The notes: a model not told the origin generated them from the sequence alone. Shown: positions 30,794 to 40,522, numbered from the stretch's first letter. The stretch is 64,000 bases of DNA from Ramlibacter sp. (GCA_030695945.1 JAUYOG010000018.1:1-64000); one strand, 5' to 3'. Numbers and translations are program-made.

Positions 30794-31638
30794 CAGGGCT
30801 TGAACTCCATGCGCGCCGCCATGGCCTTGTGGCCCGCGGGGTCGCGGATCCAGAGTTCCGCGGCGTCGGGGCCGTCGGGCCGGCCGCAGGCCTCGAACGG
30901 GTGCAGGTCGAACACCGGCTTCATCGCCCGGAAGGAAAACGCGGCCGGCTCCCGCCCGACGAACTGGCGCCCCGCGAGCCCGGCGAGCAACGTGGCCATC
31001 AGCGGCCCATGCACGACGAGGCCCGGATAGCCCTCGACCTGCGTCGCGTAGCGCCGGTCGTAGTGGATGCGGTGGCCGTTGAACGTGAGCGCCGAGTAGC
31101 GGAACAAAAGCGTGTCGTCCGGCACGACGTGGCGCGCCAGCACGCTCGCCGGCGCCACCTCGTATTCCGGCTCCGCCGCGCCCGGCACGGGATCGGGCCG
31201 GTACACGATGTCGTGGAATTCGCGCAGGGCCAGGCCGCGCGGGCTGCCGACCTCGTGCCGCACCCGCACGAAGCACAACTCGCCGGTGCGCCCGGACTTG
31301 AACTTCACGTCGTCGATGGTGGAGACGCGCCGTATCGCGTCGCCCACCCGCAAGCGCGAGAAGAACTCCAGCTGCCCGCCGGCCCACATGCGCCTCGGCA
31401 GGGGCACCGGCGGCAGGAAGCCGCCCCGGCGCGGATGTCCGTCGGGCCCGAGCTCGGACTGGCGGGCCGACGGCAGGAAGTAAAGCCAGTGCCACAGGGG
31501 CGGCAGGTCGGCCACGTCGTCGTCGGGCGGCAGGTCCAGCGTCGCGCGCAACATGCGAACGGGTGCGGCCGTGACCGTGTCCTGGACGGTTTCGCTGCGG
31601 CCCTTCCAGGCTTTCAGTTCCTCGGCGTCGGGTGTCAT
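30793..31638 (-). CDS. FAS1-like/MaoC-type acyl-CoA dehydratase
   Basis: 281 residues. N-terminal FAS1-like dehydratase half (GGFLPPVPLPRRMWAGG) and a C-terminal hot-dog half with the hydratase-type stretch FNGHRIHYDRRYA. It resembles mesaconyl-C4-CoA hydratase and hydroxyacyl-thioester dehydratase type 2 proteins. Divergent from a CoA-transferase gene, suggesting a joint CoA-ester pathway. Confidence 0.82.
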   Translation of the reverse strand: MTPDAEELKAWKGRSETVQDTVTAAPVRMLRATLDLPPDDDVADLPPLWHWLYFLPSARQSELGPDGHPRRGGFLPPVPLPRRMWAGGQLEFFSRLRVGDAIRRVSTIDDVKFKSGRTGELCFVRVRHEVGSPRGLALREFHDIVYRPDPVPGAAEPEYEVAPASVLARHVVPDDTLLFRYSALTFNGHRIHYDRRYATQVEGYPGLVVHGPLMATLLAGLAGRQFVGREPAAFSFRAMKPVFDLHPFEACGRPDGPDAAELWIRDPAGHKAMAARMEFKP

Positions 31639-31704
31639 GAACGGATCTCGGGTGGGGGCGTGTATCTGCTAGTCTTGCACAAAAGCCACTGCACATCATC
31701 CCCC

Positions 31705-32601
31705 ATGGATCAAGCTCCCAACGTTCTCAAAGGTGTCCGCATCCTCAGCCTGGCGCTGAACCTGCCCGGCCCGGCCGCGCTGATGCGCTGCCGGCAGATG
31801 GGCGCCAGCTGCGCCAAGCTGGAGCCGCCTTCGGGCGATCCCATGGGCCACTACAACAAGGCCGCCTATGCGCAATTGCACGAGGGCGTGAAGGTGATGG
31901 CGGCCGACCTCAAGAGCGAGGCGGGCCAGGAGGTTCTCCACCGCGAACTGGCGAAGACCGACGTGCTGCTGACCTCGTTCCGGCCCTCCGCGCTGGACAA
32001 ACTGGGCCTGGGCTGGAAGAAGCTTCACAGCGCCTACCCGTCCCTGTGCCACGTGGCCATCGTGGGCGCGCCCGGCGATCGCGCCGAGGAGCCGGGGCAC
32101 GACCTGACCTACCTCGCCGACAACGGCCTGGTGCCCGGCCTGGAGCTGCCGGCAACGCTGTATGCGGACATGAGCGGCTCGCTGATGGCCAGCGAAGCGG
32201 TGCTGAAGGCCGCGTTGCTCCAGGGCGAGCGCTATGCCGGCACCGGCGAGACGCATCCGCGCGGCGTGTTCATCGAAGTGGCGCTCTCCGACGCCGCCGC
32301 GTATCTCGCCTTGCCGCGCCAGTGGGGGCTGACGCAGCCCACCGGGTCCGTCGGTGGGGCCCACGCGGGCTACCGGGTGTACGCGTGCAAGGACGGCCGC
32401 GTGGCCGTGGCGGCGCTGGAGCCGCACTTCGCGGCCGCACTGTGCGCGGCGGCCGGCGCGACGGCATCCGATGTGCGGGCCATGTTCGCGCCTGCCACGC
32501 ACCAGGCCATCGCGGCCTTCCTGCTCGCGCAGACGTGCGAGCAGCTCGACCGCCTGGCGGCGGAAAACGACATACCGCTGCACACGATGGCCGCGGCGTG
32601 A
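31705..32601 (+). CDS. CaiB/BaiF-family CoA transferase
   Basis: 298 residues, shorter than the usual 380-400. Opening VLKGVRILSLALNLPGPAALMRCRQMGA and GHDLTYLADNGL (likely catalytic Asp) are present. ATG 31705 is chosen because upstream in-frame sequence is antisense to the dehydratase gene. Substrates unknown. Confidence 0.83.
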   Translation: MDQAPNVLKGVRILSLALNLPGPAALMRCRQMGASCAKLEPPSGDPMGHYNKAAYAQLHEGVKVMAADLKSEAGQEVLHRELAKTDVLLTSFRPSALDKLGLGWKKLHSAYPSLCHVAIVGAPGDRAEEPGHDLTYLADNGLVPGLELPATLYADMSGSLMASEAVLKAALLQGERYAGTGETHPRGVFIEVALSDAAAYLALPRQWGLTQPTGSVGGAHAGYRVYACKDGRVAVAALEPHFAAALCAAAGATASDVRAMFAPATHQAIAAFLLAQTCEQLDRLAAENDIPLHTMAAA

Positions 32602-32673
32602 ATCGCCGGGCCGCGCCCAGGACTCACAACACCACAGCACGCAGCGCGGAGGTCGCCCGTTGACCGGTTGCCG

Positions 32674-33474
32674 TTACTGGCGCGGCTCTCCGCGCTCGTT
32701 GACGACGATGGTCGGGCCGGGAGGCGCCGACATCTGGACGTGGTGTTCCATGCCGCGGAAGTTGTACGTCACGTCGTAGTAGGCAGGTGCGGCCGCGGGC
32801 ACCTGCTGGCAGCGCTGCACGTCCTGGTAGCCGGTAGACCCGGTGCTGCCGCCGGTGTTGGCGCCGATCGCGGCACCCGCGACCGCGCCGCCCACCGTGG
32901 CCGCGTCACGGCCGGAGCCGCCGCCGACCTGGTGCCCCAGGATGCCGCCGATCAGGCCGCCCACGATGGCGCCGCCGACGTTCGGCTGGCCGGGCTGCTG
33001 CACCTGCTGGCGCTCGACCCAGCATTGCTGGTTGGGTGGGCCCACGACGGCGCGGACCTGCGTCACCGGGGCGTCGAACACCCGCTCGGTCGGCCGGCGG
33101 CGGTACGCGTAATCGGGCCGTTCGGCCGGTGCCGCGATCTCGTTCTCGTAGCGGCGGCGGTCGTCCAGCGGCCGGGCCGAAGCCACATGCCGGCCCATCC
33201 CGACCTGCCGCAGGGAGTCGTAGCTGCCACGGCGCAGCACGACGCAGCGGCCCTGGAAGCGCGGCTCTTCGCACACTTCCCAGCGGCCGCGGTCCACCAC
33301 GATCGAGCCGACGCGGTCGTTGAAGCCGAAGCGCTCGAAGTTGCCGACCCTTCGATCGGTGGAGAAGGCACGGCCACGGTAGCCTTCGCCCTCGTAGAAG
33401 GTGATCTGGGCCATGGCCTGCGACGCCAGCAGGATCGCGGCGGCGGCGATGGCGGATTGGGTCTTGAGTTTCAT
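32674..33474 (-). CDS. Secreted beta/gamma-crystallin-fold protein with glycine zipper
   Basis: 266 residues. Signal peptide to about residue 22 (AMA-Q). Two Greek-key units (about 23-105; ITFYEGEGYRGRAF, GRWEVCEEPRFQGRC). A Gly-rich zipper follows (about 165-210; GGAIVGGLIGGILGHQVGG, GGAVAGAAIGAN). Such proteins bind Ca2+ or stabilise the envelope. Role inferred from fold only. Confidence 0.83.
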   Translation of the reverse strand: MKLKTQSAIAAAAILLASQAMAQITFYEGEGYRGRAFSTDRRVGNFERFGFNDRVGSIVVDRGRWEVCEEPRFQGRCVVLRRGSYDSLRQVGMGRHVASARPLDDRRRYENEIAAPAERPDYAYRRRPTERVFDAPVTQVRAVVGPPNQQCWVERQQVQQPGQPNVGGAIVGGLIGGILGHQVGGGSGRDAATVGGAVAGAAIGANTGGSTGSTGYQDVQRCQQVPAAAPAYYDVTYNFRGMEHHVQMSAPPGPTIVVNERGEPRQ

Positions 33475-33612
33475 TGGATTTCCTCCTGTCGAGATGCTTT
33501 CAGCCTAAGCCCGGAAGTCCAGGGTCTTTGTAAGACATCGCCTCCTCTCAACGCGGCTGTCCCGCCTGTGGCCTAATGTCGGGTTTGCAAAGTCAGTAAC
33601 AGGAGTATTTAC

Positions 33613-33783
33613 ATGGGCAACAAGATCGTCACCGAAGCCGACCGCAAGCGCACACCCCCCGTCAAGGTCCAGGAGGGCATCAAGGTCGGCCGCGCCGGCG
33701 GCGGCCAGAAGGTCAGCCTGGAGCGGGGCACGTCCACGCGCAACAAGAAAAACCCGGGCAAGCGCCCCCACAAGGGCGGTTGA
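33613..33783 (+). CDS. Small basic conserved hypothetical protein
   Basis: 56 residues, rich in Lys/Arg/Gly with a tail NKKNPGKRPHKGG. AGGAG lies 7 bases before ATG 33613. No domain recognised; the charge suggests nucleic acid contact, but that is a guess. Confidence 0.72.
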   Translation: MGNKIVTEADRKRTPPVKVQEGIKVGRAGGGQKVSLERGTSTRNKKNPGKRPHKGG

Positions 33784-33877
33784 GCGGCGGGCCGGGCGCG
33801 ACAACAGTGCCCGCCCACACCGTCACGCAGCAGCGTCCTACAGCGCTGCGGCGGGCATCGCGTAGGGTTAAGCCATC

Positions 33878-34867
33878 ATGGCACCCTCCAGCACCCGCAC
33901 CCTGTGGAAAGGCGCGATCAGCTTCGGCCTGGTCTACATTCCCGTCACCCTGCACTCGGCCACGGCCGAGCATCGCATGAAGTTCAACCTGCTCGACAAG
34001 CGCACCATGAACCCGGTGGGCAACCAGCAGGTGAACAAGGCCACCGGCGAGGCCATGCAGAAGGAAGAAATCGTCAAGGGCTTCGAATTCGAGAAGGACC
34101 AGTACGTGGTCGTCTCGCCCGAAGAGATCAAGGCCGCCCTTCCCAAGTCCACGCAGACCATCGAGATCGAGGCTTTCGTGGACGGCAGCCAGATCCCCAG
34201 TACGTACTACAACAAGCCCTACTACGTCGCCCCGGCGGCCAAGGGCAACAAGCCCTACCTGCTGCTGCTCGAGACGCTGCGCCATACCGGCAAGGTCGGC
34301 ATCGCCAAGGTCGTGATCTCCACCCGGCAGCACCTGGCCGCGCTGTTCCCGTCCGAAGAGGGCCTGGTGCTCGAGTTGCTGCGCTGGCATGACGAAGTGC
34401 GCGACACTGCCGGCCTGCCGTTACCCGACACGGGAGACGCGAAGGTCAGCCCGCGGGAGCTGAAGATGGCCGAGCAGCTCGTGAACGAGCTGGCGGACGA
34501 TTGGAAGCCCGAAGCGTTCCACGACGAATTCCGCGAAAAGCTGGAGAAGGTGGTGGAGGCCAAGGTGAAGGCCGGCCAGGGCGAGCACATCATGAAGCCG
34601 ATCGAGGGCGAGGAAGTGCAGGCCAGTGCCGACATCATCGACCTCACCGAGCTGCTGCGGCGCAGCCTGCGCAAGGGCGCGGGCAAGGCGGCCTCTGAGG
34701 AGCCCGAAGAGGAAACGGAAGTGGAAGGCACTCCCGCGCGCAAGACTGCGTCGCGCCGCAAGGCAGCGAACGACGAGGCCCCTGCGCGCCGCGCCGTCGC
34801 GGCCGCCAAGAGCAAGCCCCGATCGAGCACGAGCGTGAAGGCCAAGCCGCGCCGCAAGGCGGCCTGA
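33878..34867 (+). CDS. ku: Ku DNA end-binding protein
   Basis: 329 residues. Bacterial Ku core (TLWKGAISFGLVYIPV, FVDGSQIPSTYYNKPYYV) with an unusually long basic Ala/Lys/Arg tail (about 270-329) able to bind DNA. It normally works with the LigD ligase in end joining; ligD is not in this window. Confidence 0.94.
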   Translation: MAPSSTRTLWKGAISFGLVYIPVTLHSATAEHRMKFNLLDKRTMNPVGNQQVNKATGEAMQKEEIVKGFEFEKDQYVVVSPEEIKAALPKSTQTIEIEAFVDGSQIPSTYYNKPYYVAPAAKGNKPYLLLLETLRHTGKVGIAKVVISTRQHLAALFPSEEGLVLELLRWHDEVRDTAGLPLPDTGDAKVSPRELKMAEQLVNELADDWKPEAFHDEFREKLEKVVEAKVKAGQGEHIMKPIEGEEVQASADIIDLTELLRRSLRKGAGKAASEEPEEETEVEGTPARKTASRRKAANDEAPARRAVAAAKSKPRSSTSVKAKPRRKAA

Positions 34868-34965
34868 CGCGGCCGGCGCTGCAACTGGAAAAGACTCTTA
34901 CGAGACCGCGCCGTTGCGGCCATGCATAGTGACCCCATGTTCGTTGGATGCATAAAGGACACGGG

Positions 34966-35364
34966 ATGAAACCCATCGCCACTGTCGCCGGCGGCTTCGC
35001 CGGGGGGGTTCTGGCCATGCTGCTGCTGGAGCGCCTGCTCGGACGGGCGCAGCGTGTCGTGCCGGCACGCCAGCCGGGCCTCGCAGTCGCCGACCGCGGG
35101 GCCCAGGACGACGCCCAGTTGCGCCAGCGCGTGCGCTCCCGCCTCGGTCACTGGGTGAGTCACCCGGGTGCCATCGATGTCGACGTCGAGCAAGGTGTCG
35201 TGCGTCTTACCGGGCAGGTTCTGGCCAAGGAACTCGACGGACTGCTCTCCCGCGTTCTCGGCGTCGCCGGCGTGTTGAAGGTGCGCAATGCGCTCGAGAC
35301 GCTGCGCGACCCGAGCGGGTTCGGCGAAGTGCCGCAAGGCCGGTCGCCCACCGTGACGTATTAG
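34966..35364 (+). CDS. BON-domain protein
   Basis: 132 residues. N-terminal hydrophobic segment (ATVAGGFAGGVLAMLLLE), then a BON domain (about 50-115; HPGAIDVDVEQGVVRLTGQVL). BON domains bind phospholipid or stabilise the envelope. AAAGGA lies 8 bases ahead of ATG 34966. Confidence 0.84.
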   Translation: MKPIATVAGGFAGGVLAMLLLERLLGRAQRVVPARQPGLAVADRGAQDDAQLRQRVRSRLGHWVSHPGAIDVDVEQGVVRLTGQVLAKELDGLLSRVLGVAGVLKVRNALETLRDPSGFGEVPQGRSPTVTY

Positions 35365-35424
35365 CGACGCCGCGCCCGGCACGGCAACACGCGGCGCCGC
35401 GTCCGCCGTAAGATTGCGCTGTCC

Positions 35425-35823
35425 ATGTCGCTCGACGCCAAGATCCTTCGGTCGCCGCAGTTCACGTCCGTCACCACTTCCGGGCCGGCTTCACTGGACG
35501 ATTTTGTCGGGCTGATGACCACATTCGGCGAGCAAACGCGGCGCGAGGGCGACAAGCGGGTGCTGGTGAACCTGTTGGGAGTGGAGGGAGAGCTGAAGTT
35601 CACCGATCACTTCCAGCTGGGCTCGCAGGCCGCGCAACTGCTGCGGCACCTCGACAAGCTGGCTTCGGTGGTCCCCGCCGACAAGATCACGCACACCAGC
35701 GAGAAAGTGGCGCTGAAACAGGGCTTCCAGCTGCGCGTGTTCACGTCGGTGGACGAGGCCACCCGCTGGCTGTGCGAGTCGCTTCAGCGAAACTGCGCGG
35801 TCGCCAGCGACGAGCGGGCCTAG
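35425..35823 (+). CDS. Conserved hypothetical, STAS/SpoIIAA-like
   Basis: 132 residues, alternating beta and alpha (KRVLVNLLGVEGELKFTDHFQLG; FQLRVFTSVDEATRWL), suggestive of a STAS/SpoIIAA-like fold. No catalytic motif. Domain call is weak. Confidence 0.65.
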   Translation: MSLDAKILRSPQFTSVTTSGPASLDDFVGLMTTFGEQTRREGDKRVLVNLLGVEGELKFTDHFQLGSQAAQLLRHLDKLASVVPADKITHTSEKVALKQGFQLRVFTSVDEATRWLCESLQRNCAVASDERA

Positions 35824-35999
35824 CCGAGAACGATCACGCGGGCCTTGGGCACGGACGCATAGGGGTCGTAGCCGACCATGCCTGCGCGCACCGCCGGCTC
35901 CTGCCGCTTGGCGATCTTGCGGCGCTGCTCGAGATATCGTCCACGGGCAGCTCCCGAAAAGTCGCCAGCCTGCGCGGCAACGCCGCGCGGTGCAACGGG

Positions 36000-36203
36000 T
36001 CAGCTCGGGTTTTCGGCGCGCTGGTGGCGCTTCTTGCCGGCGGCCCGGGCTTCCTCGCTGCTGAATTGGTGGGCGCGCCCGCTGGCGTGCGCGGCCCGGC
36101 CACCCAGGCTGGCGATTTCACGCTTCTTTTCCGGCGACATCGCGGCGAAACCGCGCAGGCGGCGTTGCGGGGCGGTGGTGGTGTCTAACACGGTCTCTTG
36201 CAT
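36000..36203 (-). CDS. KGG-type small stress protein
   Basis: 67 residues. RGFAAMSPEKKREIASLGG and SSEEARAAGKKRHQ are the KGG-repeat form seen in YciG/GsiB-like general stress proteins. AGGAG lies before ATG 36203. A 7-3-7 inverted repeat is 38-54 bp upstream. The frame continues open for about 59 codons past the TGA, a possible remnant of a second gene. Confidence 0.8.
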   Translation of the reverse strand: MQETVLDTTTAPQRRLRGFAAMSPEKKREIASLGGRAAHASGRAHQFSSEEARAAGKKRHQRAENPS

Positions 36204-36240
36204 GGTTTCTCCTGGGTTGGGTAACGAATGGAGATGCCAT

Positions 36241-36257
36241 GCTGAGCCAAGCTCAGC
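36241..36257. promoter_or_regulatory. Inverted repeat upstream of the KGG gene
   Basis: GCTGAGC, CAA, GCTCAGC: perfect 7-bp arms around 3 bases. It could be an operator or a short hairpin. No regulator assigned. Confidence 0.4.
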
Positions 36258-36338
36258 CATTTCCTTGTAGGACAAAGCCGAACCTTGTTGTCGTAAGCAG
36301 GCGAACGAACGCGTAACCGGGCACAACCGGTGAAGGCT

Positions 36339-37235
36339 TCAGGCGCGCTGCAGGATCGCCGCGATCTGCAGGTCCTTCTCCTGCCAAAGCTGGTCCAGCC
36401 AGCGCTGGAACTGCGACCGGAACGCCGGGTCGCCCGCGTAGTCGCCCGCGCAGAATTCCACCGGGATCGGCAGCTGGCGCACCCGCACGGTGATCGCCGG
36501 CGTGCGGCCGCAAAGGAACTCCCAGAACGTCGGCCGGCCGGCCGGGTAGACGATCGTGACGTCGACCAGCGACCGGAAGCGCTCGCCCATCACGTTGAGC
36601 GCCAGTGCCAACGCGCCCGCCTTGGGCTTGAGCAGGTGGCGATACGGCGAAGCCTGGGCGCGGTGCTTGGCCGGCGTGAACCGCGTGCCCTCGGCGAAGT
36701 TCATGACGCTGGTCGGCACGAGCGCGAACTTCTCGCACGCCCGCCTCGTCGCTTCCGTGTCCTGCTGGCGCAGCTCCGGGCGTTTGCGCAGTTGCGCCTT
36801 GCCGTGCCGCTTCATGAACGGGAAGTCCAGGGCCCACCATGCCAGCCCGATCACCGGCACGTAGATCAGCTGCTGCTTCAGGAAGAACTTGAGCATGGGG
36901 ATGCGGCGGTTCAGCAGATGCTGCAACACGAAGATATCGACCCACGACTGGTGGTTGCAGTTCACGAGGTACCAGCCTTCGTAGGGCAGCCCTTCGATCC
37001 CCTGGACGTCCCAGCGCGTTTTCTGCGTCAGGCGCATCCAGCCGCTGTTGCAGGCGACCCAGAGGGTGGCGATGCCGTTGAGGACAGGGTCGACGCGTTT
37101 GCGAACGGGCTGGAAGGGCAGCACGAGCTTCACCAGGGCGAACGCGAACAGCAGCGTGCACCAGAAGAGCGTGTTGACCGCGAGCAGGAGGAAGGCAATG
37201 GCGCCGCGCAGGACAGGGGGCAGGAAACCGAGCAT
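36339..37235 (-). CDS. PlsC-type acyltransferase (YihG-like)
   Basis: 298 residues. HX4D motif in NCNHQSWVDIF and the later NFAEGTRFT are the 1-acyl-glycerol-3-phosphate acyltransferase signatures. An N-terminal membrane segment is present. Phospholipid synthesis is likely; substrate unproven. Confidence 0.88.
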   Translation of the reverse strand: MLGFLPPVLRGAIAFLLLAVNTLFWCTLLFAFALVKLVLPFQPVRKRVDPVLNGIATLWVACNSGWMRLTQKTRWDVQGIEGLPYEGWYLVNCNHQSWVDIFVLQHLLNRRIPMLKFFLKQQLIYVPVIGLAWWALDFPFMKRHGKAQLRKRPELRQQDTEATRRACEKFALVPTSVMNFAEGTRFTPAKHRAQASPYRHLLKPKAGALALALNVMGERFRSLVDVTIVYPAGRPTFWEFLCGRTPAITVRVRQLPIPVEFCAGDYAGDPAFRSQFQRWLDQLWQEKDLQIAAILQRA

Positions 37236-37309
37236 GGAGCAATCTATCGAAATGAACGATTGTCACGTACGCCGGGACTGCCGCTCTTGTGGCAGATCAG
37301 ACCATGCGT

Positions 37310-38503
37310 TCAGCCCGGCCGTCCATCGATGCGGGCCCGCGTCAGGACAGGCCAGTAGCGCACGGCATAGACACCAAACGCGGCGGACCACAGCGCGGCC
37401 GAACAGATAACGGCTTCGATGGCGTGGCCGGGTACCACCAGCGGCACGAACACCCGCACCACGGCAGCGACGAGCACCATGGCGAAACAGGCGACCTCGT
37501 AGCGATCGGCCAGCAGCGGCCGGCCCGTATGGCCGCGCGCCGTCCGCGTCATCATGCCGATGATCAGCCCGCCGATGGCACCCACGGTCAACGCGTGGGT
37601 GGCCGTCGAAAGCGGCAGCACGCCCAGGGCCGCGGCACCCCGCAGCCCCAGGTGAACGGGGATCCACAGGTAAGCCGCATGCAGCACCCAGACGAGCGGC
37701 GCACGCAGTGTCCTCCACGGCTGCCACAATGACCATCGCGCGAGGTGCGCGGCCGCGCAAATGCCCAGCAGCCCGGCAAGCAGGCCACCCGGGAGTTGCA
37801 GCGCGTCGGCCGCCAGCAGCACCAGAGTCGAGCCCAGCGCCAGCTTCTCCAGCCATGCCCGCTTCGTCGCATTCGCGCCCGGCACGCCGTTGTTGGTGAA
37901 CATCGGGATCACCCGGCCGGCCATCACCGACATGATGAAAAGCACCACGTCCAGCCCGATCTGGATGCCGGCCCACCCGGGGAAGCGCACCACGCCCAGG
38001 TGTTCCAGGTGCACGCCCATCACCGCCACCGACATCAGCGCGAGCAGTCCCACGAAAAAGTAGTTGCGCCTGTTGCCCGCGGCGATGAACGGAATCGCGA
38101 GCGCGATGGCCGCTGCCACCGGAAAAGCCGCGTTGACGATCGCCGCGGCCCAGCCGAAAGGCGTCAGGACGAGGACCCGCCCCGCCACCCACAGCGCCGC
38201 GAGTGCCGCCAGGGGCAGGCCCGTCGGTGTCGGCCGGTTCGACCAGTTGCGCCCGGCCGTGAAGAGGAAGCCCACGATCACCGCCACGGTGAAGCCGAAG
38301 AGCATCTCGTGGGCGTGCCACAGGGGCGTCGGCAGGTAGGGACGGCCCAGCCAGCCCGCGAACTGCAGCGCCCACAGGCCGATGGACAACGCGGCGAAGG
38401 TGCTCGCGAGCAGGTAGAACGGACGGAATCCGAGCGCCCACAAGGCAAAGCCTTGCGTTTCAACGGGGCGCGGAGGCTCCTCCAGATGAATGAACTGTGC
38501 CAT
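37310..38503 (-). CDS. nnrS: NnrS-family heme/copper membrane protein
   Basis: 397 residues, about 12 transmembrane segments. LWALGFRPFYLLAS and PLWHAHEMLFGFT are NnrS landmarks. NnrS proteins relieve nitrosative stress. Last gene of the NsrR-controlled operon; starts inside the stop of the preceding gene (ATGA). Confidence 0.92.
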   Translation of the reverse strand: MAQFIHLEEPPRPVETQGFALWALGFRPFYLLASTFAALSIGLWALQFAGWLGRPYLPTPLWHAHEMLFGFTVAVIVGFLFTAGRNWSNRPTPTGLPLAALAALWVAGRVLVLTPFGWAAAIVNAAFPVAAAIALAIPFIAAGNRRNYFFVGLLALMSVAVMGVHLEHLGVVRFPGWAGIQIGLDVVLFIMSVMAGRVIPMFTNNGVPGANATKRAWLEKLALGSTLVLLAADALQLPGGLLAGLLGICAAAHLARWSLWQPWRTLRAPLVWVLHAAYLWIPVHLGLRGAAALGVLPLSTATHALTVGAIGGLIIGMMTRTARGHTGRPLLADRYEVACFAMVLVAAVVRVFVPLVVPGHAIEAVICSAALWSAAFGVYAVRYWPVLTRARIDGRPG

Positions 38504-39648
38504 CAGGTCGTGTCCTTCGCGCCTTCGGCGCCGTCATTGATTCGCCACGCCACGATCGCGCCCACCACGGTGGCGGCGAACAGTGCGATGGCCCCGGCAT
38601 TGAGGGTCGCGCCCGTCGCGCGTTGCGACAGGTCCGCGGCGCCCCAGAACAGGCGCACCGCGAGCGATGCATGCAGCGCCGCGAGTGGCACGTAGAAGAA
38701 GCCGCCGAACTGCAGCTTCACCCGCGCGACCGCGGGCAGGATCACCGGCGCGTGGCCCATCATCATGCTGAAGATGAAGCCCAGCCCCAGCGCATGCAGC
38801 GCCACATCGCGCAGCGGCCAGCCCAGTGCCGTCGCGACCCAGGCCGCGCCCGCCACGGCGAGCCAGGCGTAGCCGCCGAGCAGGCACACGGCCATGTAGC
38901 GGCTGAGGCCCTGCGCGAAGACAGTGCGCCGCGCGATGTCGAAGACGACGAGCCAAAGCGCGAGCAGCACGAGCGAGGCGCCATAGAGCGCGCCGCCGAG
39001 CGGCCCCGGCAGCGCGGAGAGCGTGGCCCCGGCAATCATGAGCGCGAGCACGCCGCCCAGCAGCCAGGGGGCGGCGGGACGCCGGCGCATGAGGCGCGTC
39101 ATCTCCAGGCGCTCGGCGGCGATCGTGATCACGAGGAAGGCGAACCACCACGGCAATATGGCCGCACTGCCCTGCCCCATCGCGAACAACGCATTGCCCG
39201 CCAGCCAGGTGCCCGCGGAGCCGAGCAGCAACAACGTGTGCGCCGCCCATTGCCGGCTGACGACGACGATGTTGACACCGGTGAAGGCCACCGCGGCCAC
39301 GACCATCAGCCACCCCGCTGCGCCATCGCGTCCGAGCAGGAGGCACACGCCGCCCAACGCGGAAGCGAGCGGTGCGAGGAACGCCACCGGCAACTTGACG
39401 GCCACGGCGCGCTCCAGCCCGATCACGGTGCCCAGGAAGGCGCAGATCATCAGCGCCGCATGCGCCAGCGCCGCGCGGCCCAACCACTCGGCCGGGACGG
39501 CAGGGCCCACGACCACGCCCACGCGCAGCAACCCGCCTGCGATGCCGGTGAGCAGCGCGAGCGCCACGAGCATGATGAACACAGGGCGCGCGGCGACAGC
39601 GCCCACGGACGGCGCGGGTTTCGAACGGGCGATCGCGCGCGCCATCAC
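38503..39648 (-). CDS. NnrS-like multi-span membrane protein
   Basis: 381 residues, about 12 hydrophobic segments. The His-containing stretches HALGLGFIFSMMMGHAPVILPA and LAHAALMICAFLGTVIGLERAVA recall heme-binding NnrS relatives. Overlaps both neighbours by 4 bp. A nitrosative-stress role is inferred from operon position. Confidence 0.8.
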   Translation of the reverse strand: MMARAIARSKPAPSVGAVAARPVFIMLVALALLTGIAGGLLRVGVVVGPAVPAEWLGRAALAHAALMICAFLGTVIGLERAVAVKLPVAFLAPLASALGGVCLLLGRDGAAGWLMVVAAVAFTGVNIVVVSRQWAAHTLLLLGSAGTWLAGNALFAMGQGSAAILPWWFAFLVITIAAERLEMTRLMRRRPAAPWLLGGVLALMIAGATLSALPGPLGGALYGASLVLLALWLVVFDIARRTVFAQGLSRYMAVCLLGGYAWLAVAGAAWVATALGWPLRDVALHALGLGFIFSMMMGHAPVILPAVARVKLQFGGFFYVPLAALHASLAVRLFWGAADLSQRATGATLNAGAIALFAATVVGAIVAWRINDGAEGAKDTT

Positions 39649-40016
39649 CAGCCCATGAACCGGCGGGCGCGGTCACTCATGCGGTCCATGGTCCAGGGGG
39701 GGTCCCAGACCAGTTCGACATGGACCAGCAGCTCGGGCGGGGCGATCCGGTCCAGCTCCTGCTCGACCTCGTCGACGATCACGTCGGTGACGGGGCACGC
39801 GGCGGAAGTCATCGTGATGAGGACATGGACCTTCTCGGCGTCGACAGTGACGCCATAGATCAGGCCGACGTCCACGATGCTCATCGCGACCTCGGGGTCC
39901 ACCACTTTGGTGAGTGCCGCCAGGATCGGCTGGTACAGCTCTTGCGGCCCTTCGTACGGATAAGGTGGTTTGGGCTCCAGTCCGTTGTCGTCATTGAAGT
40001 CTTCGAGTGTCTTCAT
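39645..40016 (-). CDS. DUF59/MIP18-family Fe-S assembly factor
   Basis: 123 residues. DPEVAMSIVDVGLIYGV and MTSAACPVTDVIVDEVE are family hallmarks, the latter with the conserved Cys. Probably repairs or assembles Fe-S clusters damaged by NO. Overlaps nsrR and the next gene by 4 bp each. Confidence 0.9.
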   Translation of the reverse strand: MKTLEDFNDDNGLEPKPPYPYEGPQELYQPILAALTKVVDPEVAMSIVDVGLIYGVTVDAEKVHVLITMTSAACPVTDVIVDEVEQELDRIAPPELLVHVELVWDPPWTMDRMSDRARRFMGW

Positions 40017-40483
40017 GCGGTCCTCCGCGTTGGGGGCGGCGCCACGGGATGCATGCCGAACATCACCTTGGCCAGTGCTTGCCGGTTGTGCACCAGGTCG
40101 GCCAGCGTGTATTTGTCCAGCACGGTGTAGAAGGCCTTGACGGCCTCGCCCAGCACACCGCTCAGGCGACAGATGCCGGCGATGGAACAATGGCCGCCGT
40201 CCTCGCCGAAGCACTCGGCGGGCACGGCCGCGCCCTCGGTATGGCGCACCACCTGGCCCAGGCCGACCAGCTCGGGCGGCATCGCCAGCTCCAGCCCCCC
40301 ACCCTTGCCCCGCACGTTGGCGAGCCAGCCGTTCTTGCCGAGGAAGTGCACCACCTTGGTCAGGTGGTTCTCGGAGACGTCGAAAGACGTCGCGATCTGC
40401 GCGATGGTGGCGCGCTGCCCGGGTTGCGCGGCGAGGTAGATCAGCACGCGCAGGCTGTAGTCGGTGAAGGCGGTGAGTTTCAT
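40013..40483 (-). CDS. nsrR: Rrf2-family NO-sensing repressor NsrR
   Basis: 156 residues. Winged helix, then Cys91, Cys99, Cys105 (ECFGEDGGHCSIAGICRL) for the [2Fe-2S]/[4Fe-4S] cluster that NO destroys. Represses NO-detoxification genes. It lies in the operon it is predicted to control (operator at 43457-43480). Confidence 0.93.
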   Translation of the reverse strand: MKLTAFTDYSLRVLIYLAAQPGQRATIAQIATSFDVSENHLTKVVHFLGKNGWLANVRGKGGGLELAMPPELVGLGQVVRHTEGAAVPAECFGEDGGHCSIAGICRLSGVLGEAVKAFYTVLDKYTLADLVHNRQALAKVMFGMHPVAPPPTRRTA

Positions 40484-40522
40484 GGGGTCACGGCACGAGC
40501 GGTCCAGCCGGTATTGTCCGCC

